Assembly (NCBI RefSeq): GCF_900130055.1
Contig: NZ_FQXU01000005.1
Coordinates: forward strand, 62,001 to 126,000
Reading direction: 5' to 3'
DNA length: 64,000 bases
From: Clostridium intestinale DSM 6191
Lineage (GTDB): Bacteria > Bacillota > Clostridia > Clostridiales > Clostridiaceae
The notes under the pieces are model-generated. The model had not been told where the DNA came from and ran no database searches. It saw only the letters and a list, made by a program, of their open reading frames with translations. Shown here piece by piece: positions 17,660 to 28,090 of the stretch (position 1 is its first letter; the number at the start of each line of letters is the position of its first letter). The translations under genes and the position numbers were made by a program.

Positions 17660-19513
17660 ATGAATAGAATTACTGATGATATTTTATTTAGAGTTGAAAA
17701 ACCAGCTAGATATATAGGTGGTGAGCTAAATCAAGTAGTTAAAGATAAAAATGAAGTTGACATAAGATTTGCATTTTGTTTTCCAGATGTTTATGAAGTA
17801 GGAATGTCCCATTTAGGTTCAAGAATTCTCTACCACACAATTAATGAAAGAAAAGATACATATTGTGAAAGAGCATTTGCACCATGGCCAGATATGGAAG
17901 GGCTTATGAGAGAAAATGATATTCCTTTATATACGTTAGAGACTAAAGATCCTCTTAAGGATTTTGATATAGTTGGTTTTACACTTCAATATGAAATGAG
18001 TTATACAAATATATTAAATATGCTAAACCTTGGAGGTATAACAATAAGAGCTTCTGAAAGAGGAGAGGATGAACCTATCGTTATGGCAGGGGGTTCCTGT
18101 GGGTATAATCCAGAGCCTTTATGGGATATAGTAGATTTCATTGAACTTGGCGAAGGCGAAGAGATGATGAATGATGTTATTGAAGTTTACAAAAAGTATA
18201 AAGGTAAAGGAAAGAAAAAAGAGTTCTTAAGAGAAATATCTAAAATAAGAGGTATATATGTACCATCTTTATATGAGGTTAGCTATAAGGAAGATGGTAC
18301 TATTAAAGAATTTAAACCTAAATATGATGATGTTCCAAAGAAGATTCAAAAGAGAATAGTTCCTGACTTTGATAAAGTTGAATTTCCTACTAATATAATA
18401 GTTCCTTACACTGAAATAGTTCATGATAGAATAGTCTTAGAATTATTTAGAGGATGTACTAATGGTTGTAGATTCTGTCAAGCAGGTATGATTTATAGAC
18501 CTATTAGAGAAAAAAGTAGAGAGACTCTTTTAAAACAAGCCAGAGAAATGCTTAAGGCAACGGGATATAGAGAAATATCCCTATCTTCTTTAAGTACATG
18601 TGATTATTCAGATATTCAAGCATTAGTGGAAGATTTAATGAGTGAGCATTTAGATAACAATGTTAGTTTAGCATTACCATCAATTAGAGTAGATGCTTTT
18701 TCTGTGGATTTAATTAAAGAAATTCAAAAAGTAAGAAAGACAGGTTTAACCTTTGCTCCTGAAGCTGGTTCTCAAAGAATGAGAGATGTTATAAATAAAG
18801 GGCTTACTGAAGATAGAATATTAGAGGCTTCAAGATCTGCTTTTGAGGCTGGTTGGAGTACTATAAAACTTTACTTCATGATAGGCTTACCTTATGAAGA
18901 AATTGAAGATGTTAAAGGTATAGGAGACTTAGCGGAAAAGATATCTGCACAGTATTTCATGGTACCAAGACATATAAGAAATAAAGGTCTTAGGGTTACA
19001 GTAAGTACATCTATATTTGTACCTAAACCATTTACTCCTTTCCAATGGGCTCCTATGGATAGAATGGAGAATGTTAGTGAAAAGATTAGTGCAGTAAGAG
19101 ATTCTATAAAAGCTAAAAGCATAGTTTACAACTATCATCATCAAAAAACTTCTTACATGGAAGGGGTTTTTGCAAGAGGTGATAGAAGAATGTGTGATGT
19201 TCTTATAAAGGCTTATGAAAAAGGTGCTAAGTTTGATGGATGGTCAGAGTATTTCAATTTTGATACATGGATGGAAGCATTCGAAGAATGTGGAGTTGAT
19301 GGAGACTTCTATGTATATAGAGAAAGAAGTTATGATGAAATTCTTCCTTGGGACTTCATAGACATTGGAGTAAATAGAGAGTATATTGAAAAAGAAAATG
19401 AAAGAGCTAAAACAGCAAGTTTAACTCAAAACTGTAGACTTGGATGTACTGGTTGTGGAATAAATGTAAACTTTAAGGAAGGGAAGTGTTTTGCAGGTGC
19501 GATATCTAATTAA
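17660..19513 (+). CDS. B12-binding-type radical SAM protein (TIGR03960 family)
   Basis: The 617-residue product has an N-terminal cobalamin-binding-like domain (FPDVYEVGMSHLGSRILYH), a radical SAM core with LELFRGCTNGCRFCQAGMIY (the CxxxCxxC iron-sulphur motif) near residue 265, and a cysteine-rich end (NCRLGCTGCGIN). The substrate of this family is not known to me. The frame extends to 17639, but AGGAGG at 17647-17652 points to the ATG at 17660. Its 3' end overlaps the DUF2344 gene, the usual arrangement, so the two act together; both are classically upstream of RNase G. Confidence 0.92.
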   Translation: MNRITDDILFRVEKPARYIGGELNQVVKDKNEVDIRFAFCFPDVYEVGMSHLGSRILYHTINERKDTYCERAFAPWPDMEGLMRENDIPLYTLETKDPLKDFDIVGFTLQYEMSYTNILNMLNLGGITIRASERGEDEPIVMAGGSCGYNPEPLWDIVDFIELGEGEEMMNDVIEVYKKYKGKGKKKEFLREISKIRGIYVPSLYEVSYKEDGTIKEFKPKYDDVPKKIQKRIVPDFDKVEFPTNIIVPYTEIVHDRIVLELFRGCTNGCRFCQAGMIYRPIREKSRETLLKQAREMLKATGYREISLSSLSTCDYSDIQALVEDLMSEHLDNNVSLALPSIRVDAFSVDLIKEIQKVRKTGLTFAPEAGSQRMRDVINKGLTEDRILEASRSAFEAGWSTIKLYFMIGLPYEEIEDVKGIGDLAEKISAQYFMVPRHIRNKGLRVTVSTSIFVPKPFTPFQWAPMDRMENVSEKISAVRDSIKAKSIVYNYHHQKTSYMEGVFARGDRRMCDVLIKAYEKGAKFDGWSEYFNFDTWMEAFEECGVDGDFYVYRERSYDEILPWDFIDIGVNREYIEKENERAKTASLTQNCRLGCTGCGINVNFKEGKCFAGAISN

Positions 19514-20219
19514 GTTCACAAAAGAAGGAAATATAAAGTTCATATCTCATTTAGATTTAATGAGATCTATTCAAAGAGTAATTTTAAGAAGTGAATTAGA
19601 TGTTGAATACTCTAAGGGTTTCCATCCTCATATGGCTTTATCTATAGCTCAGCCGCTATCTGTTGGAATAAGTTCTGTTGGTGAATATATGGATTTAGTT
19701 TTAAAAAATCCGATGGATGAAAAAGAAATTATAGAAAGATTAAATCAAAATACTTTAGTTGGAGTAAGATTTTTAGAAGCTAAAGGAATAGAAGTTATAC
19801 CAAACACTAAAAAGGTTCCACAATCTATGGCTATGGTTGATCAAGCAGTTTATACTATAAAGATCAAGTACACTGATATAAAATCAGCAGAGGAAGAGTT
19901 TAAAGAACTTTTAGGAAAAGATGAATGGATTATAACTAAAAAGAATAAAAAAGGTGAAGAAAAAAGTGTTAATATAAGACCTTTTATAAAAGATATAAAA
20001 TATTGGGTTAAAGATAATTATTTAGTATTAAATACAAGGATAAGTTGTGGTAGTAGAGAACATCTTAATACAGAGTCCTTTGTTAACTATATAAAAGAAA
20101 ATACTCCAAATGTTAATAATGAAGCTTTTGTAGATATTAATAGAGAAGAGATGTACGCTGAAATTGATGGTAAGTTGCTACCTTTATATAAAGTGAAACT
20201 TGATTCAGGTGGCGTTTAA
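19491..20219 (+). CDS. TIGR03936 / DUF2344 protein paired with radical SAM
   Basis: The 242-residue protein shows the conserved FTKEGNIKFISHLDLMRSIQ and EYSKGFHPHMALSIAQPLSV blocks of the DUF2344 family, always found with or fused to the TIGR03960 radical SAM protein. Function is unknown, probably RNA- or translation-linked from its neighbours. Start is either the TTG at 19491 or the GTG at 19497; both overlap the previous gene's end and AAGGAAGGGAAG serves either. The last codons overlap a conserved structured RNA element beginning near 20190. Confidence 0.9.
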   Translation: MQVRYLIKFTKEGNIKFISHLDLMRSIQRVILRSELDVEYSKGFHPHMALSIAQPLSVGISSVGEYMDLVLKNPMDEKEIIERLNQNTLVGVRFLEAKGIEVIPNTKKVPQSMAMVDQAVYTIKIKYTDIKSAEEEFKELLGKDEWIITKKNKKGEEKSVNIRPFIKDIKYWVKDNYLVLNTRISCGSREHLNTESFVNYIKENTPNVNNEAFVDINREEMYAEIDGKLLPLYKVKLDSGGV

Positions 20220-20316
20220 TCCTAGCTGAATCGTAGTTGAACTAATCTAGGATCGTGTCACTGTTAGCTCCACTTAAATAGTGTGGGGCTATTACAGTGA
20301 CTAGATATCAGATAAA
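20190..20316 (+). ncRNA. Structured RNA element, copy A, before rng
   Basis: This 127-base element shares its ordered blocks with 29485-29623. Blocks are AAAGTGAAACTT, a hairpin with TTCAG/CTGAA, AGTTGAACT, ATCTAGGATCGTG, a long hairpin closed by CACTGTTA/TTACAGTG, then CTAGATATCAGATAAA. ATCTAG can also pair with CTAGAT around a GATCGTG bulge. The internal hairpin sequence (TAGCTCCAC/GTGGGGCTA) differs from copy B while still pairing. It starts inside the DUF2344 gene and ends 22 bases before rng. I cannot assign it to a known class. Confidence 0.75.
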
Positions 20317-20338
20317 ATAGTATAGAAGGTGTAAAAAA

Positions 20339-21766
20339 ATGAGGGCAATATTTATAGAAAGAAGCGAAGACATATTAAGAATAGCTATTAAAGAAAACAG
20401 TGAATTAACTGAGTGTTTTGTAGAAGAAGAAACTAAAGAACCATTACCAGGAGAAATTTACAAAGGGATAGTTAAGAGTATAGTTCCGGCTATTAAATGT
20501 GCCTTTGTAGATATAGGGTATGAGAAAAATGCTTTTATGAGCTTAAGTAGAGAAGTGAGACTTAAGCAAGGGGATGAAATAGTAGTAGAAGTAATAAAGG
20601 AAGCTATTGGAGATAAAGGGCCAAAGGTTATTATGGACTTTTCATTGCCTGGGAAATATTCAGTTATAAACTCTAAAGGAAAAGGGATAAATATTTCTAA
20701 AAGAATAGAAAATGAAAATAGAAAAGCTGAATTGCTTAAAAATATAAAATCTTTTGAAGATGCAGCAATTACAATAAGAACAAGTGGAGCTTATTGTGAA
20801 ATAGAGAGTATAATAAATGAATTAGATGAACTATACGAAGAGTATAAAACAATAAAACAAAAAGCAAAGTATCATAAAAATCCTCAAAAACTATATGGTG
20901 ATAATCCATTATTACATAAAATCTTAAGAGATAAGATGGATAAAAAAACTAAGAAGATATATGTAAATAAAGAAGATGATTATAAAGTTGTTTTGAAGTA
21001 TCTAGAGGAAAAACAAGATATTCAGGTTGAACTATATGATCAAAAAAGAACTTTATTTGATTTCTATGGAATAGAGAGGGAAATACTTTCCTTAAGACAT
21101 AATAAAGTGAGCCTTAATTGCGGTGGATATATAGTTATAGATAAGACAGAAGCTATGCATGTTATAGATGTAAACTCTGGAAAAAACACTAAGGGCAAAA
21201 ATCGTGAAAAAACTGGAGAAGAAACCAATAAGGAAGCAGCAAAAGAAATTGCAAGACAGATAAGAGTAAGAAATCTAGCGGGTATAATCCTTATAGATTT
21301 TATAGATATAACAAGCGAAGAGTCTAAAAAAGAAATTTTAGATATTTTAAGAAGTGAACTTGAGAGTGATAAAAATAGAACTCAAGTATTTCCCTTTACG
21401 GAGCTTAATTTAGTCCAAATATCTAGGAAAAGAAGTGGCAGAAGTATATTCGACATGATTGAAGAGAAGTGTTTAACCTGCAATGGTATGGGAGAAAGAC
21501 TGGCACTTTCTTATGTAAGTATATTAATAAGAAATGATATAATAAAGTTTAATGGAGAGAACTCTATTAGTGATTTTTATATACAAATAAACTCTCAATA
21601 TGAATCTTTAATAAAAGAAGATTTATTTAAGTTTTTAACTAAAATTGAAGCATTAGATTGCAACATCTACATAAACTATGTAGATGAAGTTGAATATTTC
21701 AAAGTTGAGCCTCTTTTATTTAAAAATCAGATAGAGAATGTAGAAAAATATTTAATTACCCTATAA
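20339..21766 (+). CDS. rng: Ribonuclease G/E family endoribonuclease
   Basis: This enzyme cleaves single-stranded AU-rich RNA and takes part in rRNA maturation and mRNA decay. The 475 residues hold an S1 RNA-binding region (about 35-105, GEIYKGIVKSIVPAIKCAFVD), the catalytic DNase I-like domain with MHVIDVNSGK near 282 and LIDFIDI near 322, and the zinc-link CLTC motif near 380. It lacks the long RNase E C-terminal scaffold, so it is RNase G-like. Start follows AGAAGGTG. The structured element A lies just upstream and may control it. Confidence 0.93.
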   Translation: MRAIFIERSEDILRIAIKENSELTECFVEEETKEPLPGEIYKGIVKSIVPAIKCAFVDIGYEKNAFMSLSREVRLKQGDEIVVEVIKEAIGDKGPKVIMDFSLPGKYSVINSKGKGINISKRIENENRKAELLKNIKSFEDAAITIRTSGAYCEIESIINELDELYEEYKTIKQKAKYHKNPQKLYGDNPLLHKILRDKMDKKTKKIYVNKEDDYKVVLKYLEEKQDIQVELYDQKRTLFDFYGIEREILSLRHNKVSLNCGGYIVIDKTEAMHVIDVNSGKNTKGKNREKTGEETNKEAAKEIARQIRVRNLAGIILIDFIDITSEESKKEILDILRSELESDKNRTQVFPFTELNLVQISRKRSGRSIFDMIEEKCLTCNGMGERLALSYVSILIRNDIIKFNGENSISDFYIQINSQYESLIKEDLFKFLTKIEALDCNIYINYVDEVEYFKVEPLLFKNQIENVEKYLITL

Positions 21767-21802
21767 TATAAGATTAAATGTCCAATATTATGAAAACTTT
21801 TC

Positions 21803-21831
21803 TTTACAAAGTATAAGCTATATGATAGAAT
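21803..21831 (+). promoter_or_regulatory. Promoter of the rplU-prp-rpmA operon
   Basis: TTTACA at 21803-21808 and TAGAAT at 21826-21831 are 17 bases apart. The predicted start near 21838 coincides with the beginning of the L21 leader. Confidence 0.7.
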
Positions 21832-21837
21832 TTCATA

Positions 21838-21920
21838 GTAACCGCACATAACAGGTTTTTAATTAAAACAAAGTTAAATCTTTGTACCTAAAATGGCGAG
21901 ACCGTAATGAGGAGGTGTTT
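21838..21920 (+). ncRNA. Ribosomal protein L21 leader
   Basis: The conserved ACCGCACATAACAGG block, a variable hairpin (AAAGTTAAATCTTT) and the AAATGGCGAGACCGTAATGA block match what I recall of the Firmicute L21 leader, an autogenous control element for rplU translation. It ends at the GGAGGTG ribosome site. Binding by L21 is established knowledge for the class, not shown here. Confidence 0.85.
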
Positions 21921-21923
21921 TTA

Positions 21924-22235
21924 ATGTACGCAGTATTAACTACAGGGGGAAAACAATACAGAGTTCAAGAAGGAGACGTTCTATTCGTTGAAAAATTGAA
22001 TGCTGAAGTTGACTCAACAGTTGAATTTAACGAAATCTTAGTTGTATCTAACAACGGTGAAGTTAAAGTTGGTAAACCAGTGGTTGAAGGTGCAAAGGTT
22101 GTAGCTAAAGTATTAGCTCAAGGAAAAGCAAAGAAAGTTGTAGTTTTCAAGTATAAACCAAAAAAAGACTACAGAAGAAAAGCTGGACACAGACAACCTT
22201 ACACTAAGATCCAAGTTGAAAAGATCGAAGCTTAA
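21924..22235 (+). CDS. rplU: 50S ribosomal protein L21
   Basis: The 103-residue L21 starts [18 protein letters not shown] and ends with the [13 protein letters not shown] signature. The frame is open 14 codons further upstream to a TTG, but that region is the L21 leader. The ATG at 21924 has a GGAGGTG site at eight bases and gives the normal length. It heads rplU-prp-rpmA. Confidence 0.98.
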   Translation: MYAVLTTGGKQYRVQEGDVLFVEKLNAEVDSTVEFNEILVVSNNGEVKVGKPVVEGAKVVAKVLAQGKAKKVVVFKYKPKKDYRRKAGHRQPYTKIQVEKIEA

Positions 22236-22237
22236 TT

Positions 22238-22609
22238 ATGATTAAAGTAGTAATTAAATTTCAAGATGATAATATAATTGCAGTTGATATAAAAGGTCAT
22301 GCTGTTAGAGATGCTGAAGCTGTTATAATAGGTGAAGCTTATGATATGGTATGTAATTCTGTATCTGTACTTTCTCAAAGTTTACTTATAGGCTTAGAGA
22401 GTGTACTAAAAATAAATTGTAGTTATGAAATCTATGATGGATACATAAGCTTAGATTTAAGCGACATAGAGAAAGAGGAATTATTAAAGGCACAAGTGCT
22501 TTTGAAGACCTTTGAACTTAGCTTAGAAAGTATAATGATATCCTTAGAACAAAGTTTTGGAAAAAATAAACGTGATAAATATATATTTCTTTTAAAAGAG
22601 GAGGTGTAA
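22238..22609 (+). CDS. prp: Ribosomal-processing cysteine protease Prp
   Basis: Prp removes the N-terminal extension of ribosomal protein L27 in Firmicutes and relatives. The 123-residue protein has the catalytic His in IKGHAVRDA near residue 22 and Cys in [12 protein letters not shown] near 36. It lies between rplU and rpmA, two and four bases from them. It has no strong ribosome site of its own, so translational coupling to rplU is likely. The L27 substrate downstream carries the expected cleavage site. Confidence 0.94.
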   Translation: MIKVVIKFQDDNIIAVDIKGHAVRDAEAVIIGEAYDMVCNSVSVLSQSLLIGLESVLKINCSYEIYDGYISLDLSDIEKEELLKAQVLLKTFELSLESIMISLEQSFGKNKRDKYIFLLKEEV

Positions 22610-22613
22610 CACC

Positions 22614-22913
22614 ATGTTAATAATGAACCTTCAATTGTTTGCTCATAAAAAAGGAGTAGGTAGCTCTAAGAACGGTAGAGATTCTGAATCTAAAAGATTA
22701 GGAGTTAAATCAGCAGATGGTCAATTTGTTTTAGCTGGAAACATCATAGTTAGACAAAGAGGAACTAAAATCCATCCAGGTACAAATGTTGGAAGAGGTA
22801 AAGATGATACTCTTTTTGCAAAAGCTGATGGACTTGTTAAATTCGAAAGAGTGGGTAAAGATAAGAAAAAAGTTTCTGTTTACCCAGTACAGGTTGAAGA
22901 GATAGCTGAATAA
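22614..22913 (+). CDS. rpmA: 50S ribosomal protein L27 with cleavable N-terminus
   Basis: L27 sits near the peptidyl transferase centre. The 99-residue product begins [20 protein letters not shown]. The [10 protein letters not shown] motif is the Prp cleavage site, with cutting expected after Phe so that mature L27 starts AHKKG. AGGAGGTG is spaced seven bases from the first ATG, which is chosen over the ATG three codons later. A strong terminator follows. Confidence 0.97.
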   Translation: MLIMNLQLFAHKKGVGSSKNGRDSESKRLGVKSADGQFVLAGNIIVRQRGTKIHPGTNVGRGKDDTLFAKADGLVKFERVGKDKKKVSVYPVQVEEIAE

Positions 22914-22926
22914 TTTACTCAGTAGC

Positions 22927-22955
22927 AAAGCACCCTAAGTTAGGGTGCTTTTTTA
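22927..22955 (+). terminator. Terminator of the rplU operon
   Basis: AAGCACCCTAA and TTAGGGTGCTT arms are followed by TTTT. Confidence 0.93.
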
Positions 22956-23094
22956 AATTTATTACAAAAGTAGCTTAAGAAAAAAATAAGTTAATTGTAA
23001 CTCTTATGTATTTGCAAAATAAATTTCCATGTTGTAATATTTAAGAGATTAATAAAAAAATACCTGTTAATAATATATATAGAAAATAAGGTAA

Positions 23095-24408
<1,314 letters not shown>

Positions 24409-24425
24409 TAAGAAGGGATGATTTT

Positions 24426-24722
24426 ATGATAACTAGTAAGCAAAGAGCTTATTTAAGATCTCTTGCAAATAATATAGATCCTATATTCCAAATAGGTAAA
24501 AATGGTATAGAAGAAACCTTTATAAAACAGGTTGAAGATGCCTTAGAAGCAAGAGAATTAATAAAGATAAAAGTACTTGAAAACTCAGGATTAGAGACAA
24601 GGGAAGCCTCTGACATAATATGTGAAAAAGTAGGATGTGAAGGCGTTCAGGCTATAGGCAGTAAATTGGTACTTTACAAACAAAGTACTAAAAAACCTAA
24701 GATAGAGTTAAAGACAAAATAA
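24426..24722 (+). CDS. yhbY: YhbY/CRM-domain RNA-binding protein
   Basis: The 98-residue single CRM-domain protein binds pre-50S particles. It shows the LRSLANNIDPIFQIGKNG loop with the GxxG-type RNA contact and the KIKVLENSG strand. Stop codon TAATG overlaps the nadD start by one base, implying coupled translation. Confidence 0.94.
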   Translation: MITSKQRAYLRSLANNIDPIFQIGKNGIEETFIKQVEDALEARELIKIKVLENSGLETREASDIICEKVGCEGVQAIGSKLVLYKQSTKKPKIELKTK

Positions 24723-25333
24723 TGAAGAAAATTGGTATATTGGGGGGGACTTTTGATCCTCCTCATAATGGCCATATATATATCGCAGAACAAGCCTACA
24801 AAAGATTAAAACTAGACAAAATTATATTTATGCCTGCCGGAAGTCCTCCTCACAAAACTCATAAACAAATTACAGATGAAAATATAAGATATAAAATGGT
24901 TAAGCTTATTACAAAAGGTTACCCTTATTTTGATGTAAGTGATTACGAAATAAGCAAGGGTGGATTAAGCTATACTTATCTTACATTAAAACATTTAAAT
25001 GAAGTAAATAAAGATTGTAAGTTTTATTTCATAGCTGGTGCAGATAGCTTACTTCAGTTAAATAACTGGAGAAATGTACAGGGAATATTGGATAATGCTG
25101 CCTTAGTGGTGTTTGGTAGACCTGGTTTTCCTAAAGAGAAATTATTAGAAGAGAAAAAGAAAGTTGAAGAAAAATACAATCATGATATTATATATTTGGA
25201 CTTATTAGAATTAAATATATCGTCTTCTCAAATAAGGGAAGAAATAGAAAATGGGTTGCCTATACCTGATGAAGTGTTAACAGAAGAGGTAAGGGAGTAT
25301 ATTGGATATATGGGATTATATAAGGAGAGATAA
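24722..25333 (+). CDS. nadD: Nicotinate-nucleotide adenylyltransferase
   Basis: NadD makes deamido-NAD from nicotinate mononucleotide and ATP in NAD synthesis. The 203 residues show GILGGTFDPPHNGH at the N-terminus, FIAGADSLLQLNNW in the middle and the NISSSQIREE motif near residue 165. Length is normal. The ATG shares one base with the preceding stop. It is followed after two bases by yqeK, the standard Firmicute order. Confidence 0.97.
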   Translation: MKKIGILGGTFDPPHNGHIYIAEQAYKRLKLDKIIFMPAGSPPHKTHKQITDENIRYKMVKLITKGYPYFDVSDYEISKGGLSYTYLTLKHLNEVNKDCKFYFIAGADSLLQLNNWRNVQGILDNAALVVFGRPGFPKEKLLEEKKKVEEKYNHDIIYLDLLELNISSSQIREEIENGLPIPDEVLTEEVREYIGYMGLYKER

Positions 25334-25335
25334 TT

Positions 25336-25917
25336 ATGTGGAGTAATGAAGAGATACTAGAATATCTTAAAGAGAATTTAAAAGAGAGTAGATACGAACA
25401 CACACTAGGTGTAGTTAAGACAGCTAAAGCATTAGCAAAAATAAATGGTGTTGAAGAAGAAAAAGCAGAACTTGCAGCTTTAATTCATGATAGTGCTAAA
25501 AATATGCACATTAATTCTATGAAGAAGATGCTAGAGGAGAATTTTGAACAAATAGATGATATAGAAGAAAAAACACCTCAGCTTTTACATGGAAAAGTTG
25601 CAGCGATTATAGGTAAAAATATAATGGGCATTGAAGATGAAGAAGTATTAAGTGCAGCAGCTTATCATACAACAGGTAAAGGAAATATGACGCTATTAGA
25701 AAAGATAATATATATAGCTGATTATATAGAGCCTAACAGGGTTTATCCTGGCGTTGAAGAGTTAAGAAAATTAACTTTTGAAGACTTGGATAAAGGTGTG
25801 ATAGTGGGATTAAATAATACCATAAATTATATTTTAAAACAAGGTGGACTTATTCATCCTAATACTATAGAGGCTAGGAATTATCTTATCATCAATGGTA
25901 AGGGAGGCTTAGAATAG
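25336..25917 (+). CDS. yqeK: YqeK family HD hydrolase (symmetrical Ap4A hydrolase)
   Basis: YqeK proteins split diadenosine tetraphosphate to ADP. The 193-residue product has the HD-domain ligands YEHTLGVVKTA, LIHDSAKNM, LLHGKVAA and YHTTGKGNM, and the IIYIADYIEPNR motif. Start follows GGAGAG. It sits between nadD and the LCP gene. In many Firmicutes rsfS comes soon after yqeK; none lies here. Confidence 0.94.
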   Translation: MWSNEEILEYLKENLKESRYEHTLGVVKTAKALAKINGVEEEKAELAALIHDSAKNMHINSMKKMLEENFEQIDDIEEKTPQLLHGKVAAIIGKNIMGIEDEEVLSAAAYHTTGKGNMTLLEKIIYIADYIEPNRVYPGVEELRKLTFEDLDKGVIVGLNNTINYILKQGGLIHPNTIEARNYLIINGKGGLE

Positions 25918-25918
25918 T

Positions 25919-27178
25919 ATGGATAACGGTGAAGAATATAGAAACAAAAAGAAAAAAGCCTACTACGAAAAACAAAGAAAAAGACGATTGATGATTATGA
26001 GTGGTGTATTGACTGCAATAATAGCAGCAATTGTTTTTACTGTTATTTACTTTTATAATTTCTTTGGAAAATTTAGTACAGATGGGGTTTCAGTAGCTCC
26101 AAATGAAGTAAAGGCAAAAGAGCCTGTTAATATACTTGTACTTGGATTAGACATAGGAGATGTTAATCAAAAGGATAATGAAAGCATAAAGAGAACGGAT
26201 ACTATTATGGTGCTTCATTATGAACCTAAAAATAATGCAGCAAGTCTTATTTCAGTTCCTAGAGATATGTTAATAAAGGTTAATAAAAAAAATAATAAGA
26301 TAAATGCTGCTTACGCTATAGGAGGAGAAAAACTCATACAAAGCGAGGTAGAAAAACTTATAGAAGCAGATATTAACTATATTGTAAAAATAGATTATGA
26401 AGGATTTAGAGCTCTGGTAGATGCTGTTGGCGGAGTTGAAATGTATATTGAAAGAAATATGTATTACGATGACGATGCGCAAGATCTTCATATTAGATTC
26501 AATAAAGGTGAAACTGTTCTTTTGGATGGTAAAAAGGCAGAAGAATTCTTTAGATGGAGAAAAAACAATGATGGAACAGGTTTTGCAAATGGGGACCTAG
26601 ATAGAATAGAAAATCAGCATAAGTTCATAAATAAGCTTATAGAAAAATGTACATCACCAGCTATAATTACAAACATAAAAGGAATACTAGATGTGTTGCC
26701 TGCTTATGTTAAAACTAATATGTCACCAAGTAAGATTATATCTTATGGTTTAGGGCTTAAAGATTTAGATAAAAGCAATGTAACTACAGCTACTTTACAA
26801 GGAGATCTTAAAACTATAGGGGGAGCCTCCTATGTGGTATACAATAGAAATATGAATATTGAAACCCTTGGATTACTAAGTGGATCAGAGGCTAGTAATG
26901 GCACTATAAAGAAGAAAAACTTAAGGATAAATATCTTAAATGGAACTAGAATTACAGGATTAGCATCAAGGATGTCGGAAAATTTAAAAACAAAAGGTTA
27001 CAGTGCTATAGACACAGGTAATACTCAAGAAAGAAGCAAAACTATTATAAAAACTAATAATAAGGAAATGGGAAAGCTTATAGTAGAGGATTTAGGAACT
27101 GGAACCATTCAAGATTTAGATGATAATCCTCAAGGATATGATGCAGTAATATTAATAGGAAGCGACTATAAAGAATAG
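25919..27178 (+). CDS. LytR-CpsA-Psr (LCP) family cell-wall ligase
   Basis: LCP enzymes transfer glycopolymers from undecaprenyl carriers to peptidoglycan. The 419-residue product has a Lys-rich cytoplasmic start, a membrane helix at about 25-47, the LCP domain (about 75-235) with IKRTDTIMVLHYEP, LISVPRDMLIKV and FRWRKNNDGTGFANGDLDRI, and a C-terminal LytR_C domain from about 335 (LRINILNGTRITGLASRM). It is the last gene of the obg run. The attached polymer cannot be named. Confidence 0.93.
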   Translation: MDNGEEYRNKKKKAYYEKQRKRRLMIMSGVLTAIIAAIVFTVIYFYNFFGKFSTDGVSVAPNEVKAKEPVNILVLGLDIGDVNQKDNESIKRTDTIMVLHYEPKNNAASLISVPRDMLIKVNKKNNKINAAYAIGGEKLIQSEVEKLIEADINYIVKIDYEGFRALVDAVGGVEMYIERNMYYDDDAQDLHIRFNKGETVLLDGKKAEEFFRWRKNNDGTGFANGDLDRIENQHKFINKLIEKCTSPAIITNIKGILDVLPAYVKTNMSPSKIISYGLGLKDLDKSNVTTATLQGDLKTIGGASYVVYNRNMNIETLGLLSGSEASNGTIKKKNLRINILNGTRITGLASRMSENLKTKGYSAIDTGNTQERSKTIIKTNNKEMGKLIVEDLGTGTIQDLDDNPQGYDAVILIGSDYKE

Positions 27179-27196
27179 ATTTATTAAGGAGCAAAA

Positions 27197-28090
27197 ATGA
27201 GTAAGATACAAAAGACAGTACCAGCTGAGTATGATAAACGAAAAATTAGAGAATATTTAAAAGAAGATTTAGGTTTATCAACAAGGCTAATAAGAGGGGC
27301 TGCTTTAGATAAACGAATATTAGTAAATAAAAAAGCAGTAAAAATGAACTATATGATATCAGAAGGTGAACATATAGTAATTATATTAGATAAAGAAGAG
27401 AGCCAAAATATAGAACCGGAAAAAATGGATTTAGATATTGTATATGAAGACGAGGATATTATAGTAATCAATAAAAAGCCATATATGGTGGTGCATCCTA
27501 CTAAAAGTCATTTTAATGGGACCTTATCTAATGGAGTTATGTATTACTTTAAAGAAACGGGACAAAATTCTATTGTTAGACTTGTAAGCAGACTAGATAT
27601 GAATACATCAGGACTTATAATTATTGCTAAAAATCAATTTGCACACATGCAGCTCTCTAAAGAGATGAGAGAAGAGCATTTTCAAAAAAGATACTTAGCT
27701 TTAGTTCATGGTAACTTAAAAGAAAGAGAAGGTACCATAAATAAACCTATTTATAGAGAAAGTGATGATGTAATAAAGAGAGTGGTAGACCCTAGAGGAC
27801 AGGAAAGCATAACTCACTATAAGGTTTTGGAAAGATATGAAAATGCTGACCTAGTAGAATGTCTTTTAGAAACAGGAAGGACTCATCAGATAAGAGTTCA
27901 CCTAAGTTATTTAGGAAACCCTATTTATGGAGATTTTCTATATGGGGAAGAGGAAGATGAATTAATACCAAGGCAGGCTCTTCATGCATACGGATTAGAC
28001 TTCTATAGTCCTAGAACAAGAGAGAAATTGAGTTTAAGAGCAGAAATGCCTGAGGATATGAAAGAACTTATAGAAAAAATTAAAAAATAG
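27197..28090 (+). CDS. RluA-family pseudouridine synthase
   Basis: The enzyme isomerises uridine to pseudouridine in RNA. The 297-residue protein has an N-terminal S4-like RNA-binding part (IREYLKEDLGLSTRLIRGAA), a catalytic domain with VSRLDMNTSGLIIIAKN holding the active Asp near residue 136, and RTHQIRVHLSYLGNPIYGD. The target site in rRNA cannot be told (RluD-like most likely). It follows the LCP gene by 18 bases and converges on dacF at a shared terminator. Confidence 0.93.
   Translation: MSKIQKTVPAEYDKRKIREYLKEDLGLSTRLIRGAALDKRILVNKKAVKMNYMISEGEHIVIILDKEESQNIEPEKMDLDIVYEDEDIIVINKKPYMVVHPTKSHFNGTLSNGVMYYFKETGQNSIVRLVSRLDMNTSGLIIIAKNQFAHMQLSKEMREEHFQKRYLALVHGNLKEREGTINKPIYRESDDVIKRVVDPRGQESITHYKVLERYENADLVECLLETGRTHQIRVHLSYLGNPIYGDFLYGEEEDELIPRQALHAYGLDFYSPRTREKLSLRAEMPEDMKELIEKIKK

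Noticed and set aside
20190-20316. Structured element considered as ZTP, guanidine-I, hammerhead or T-box RNA
   Set aside because: Short similarities (ATCTAGGGT, GGGTCGTG, CTGATG on the reverse strand) are present but the other conserved blocks of each class are missing.
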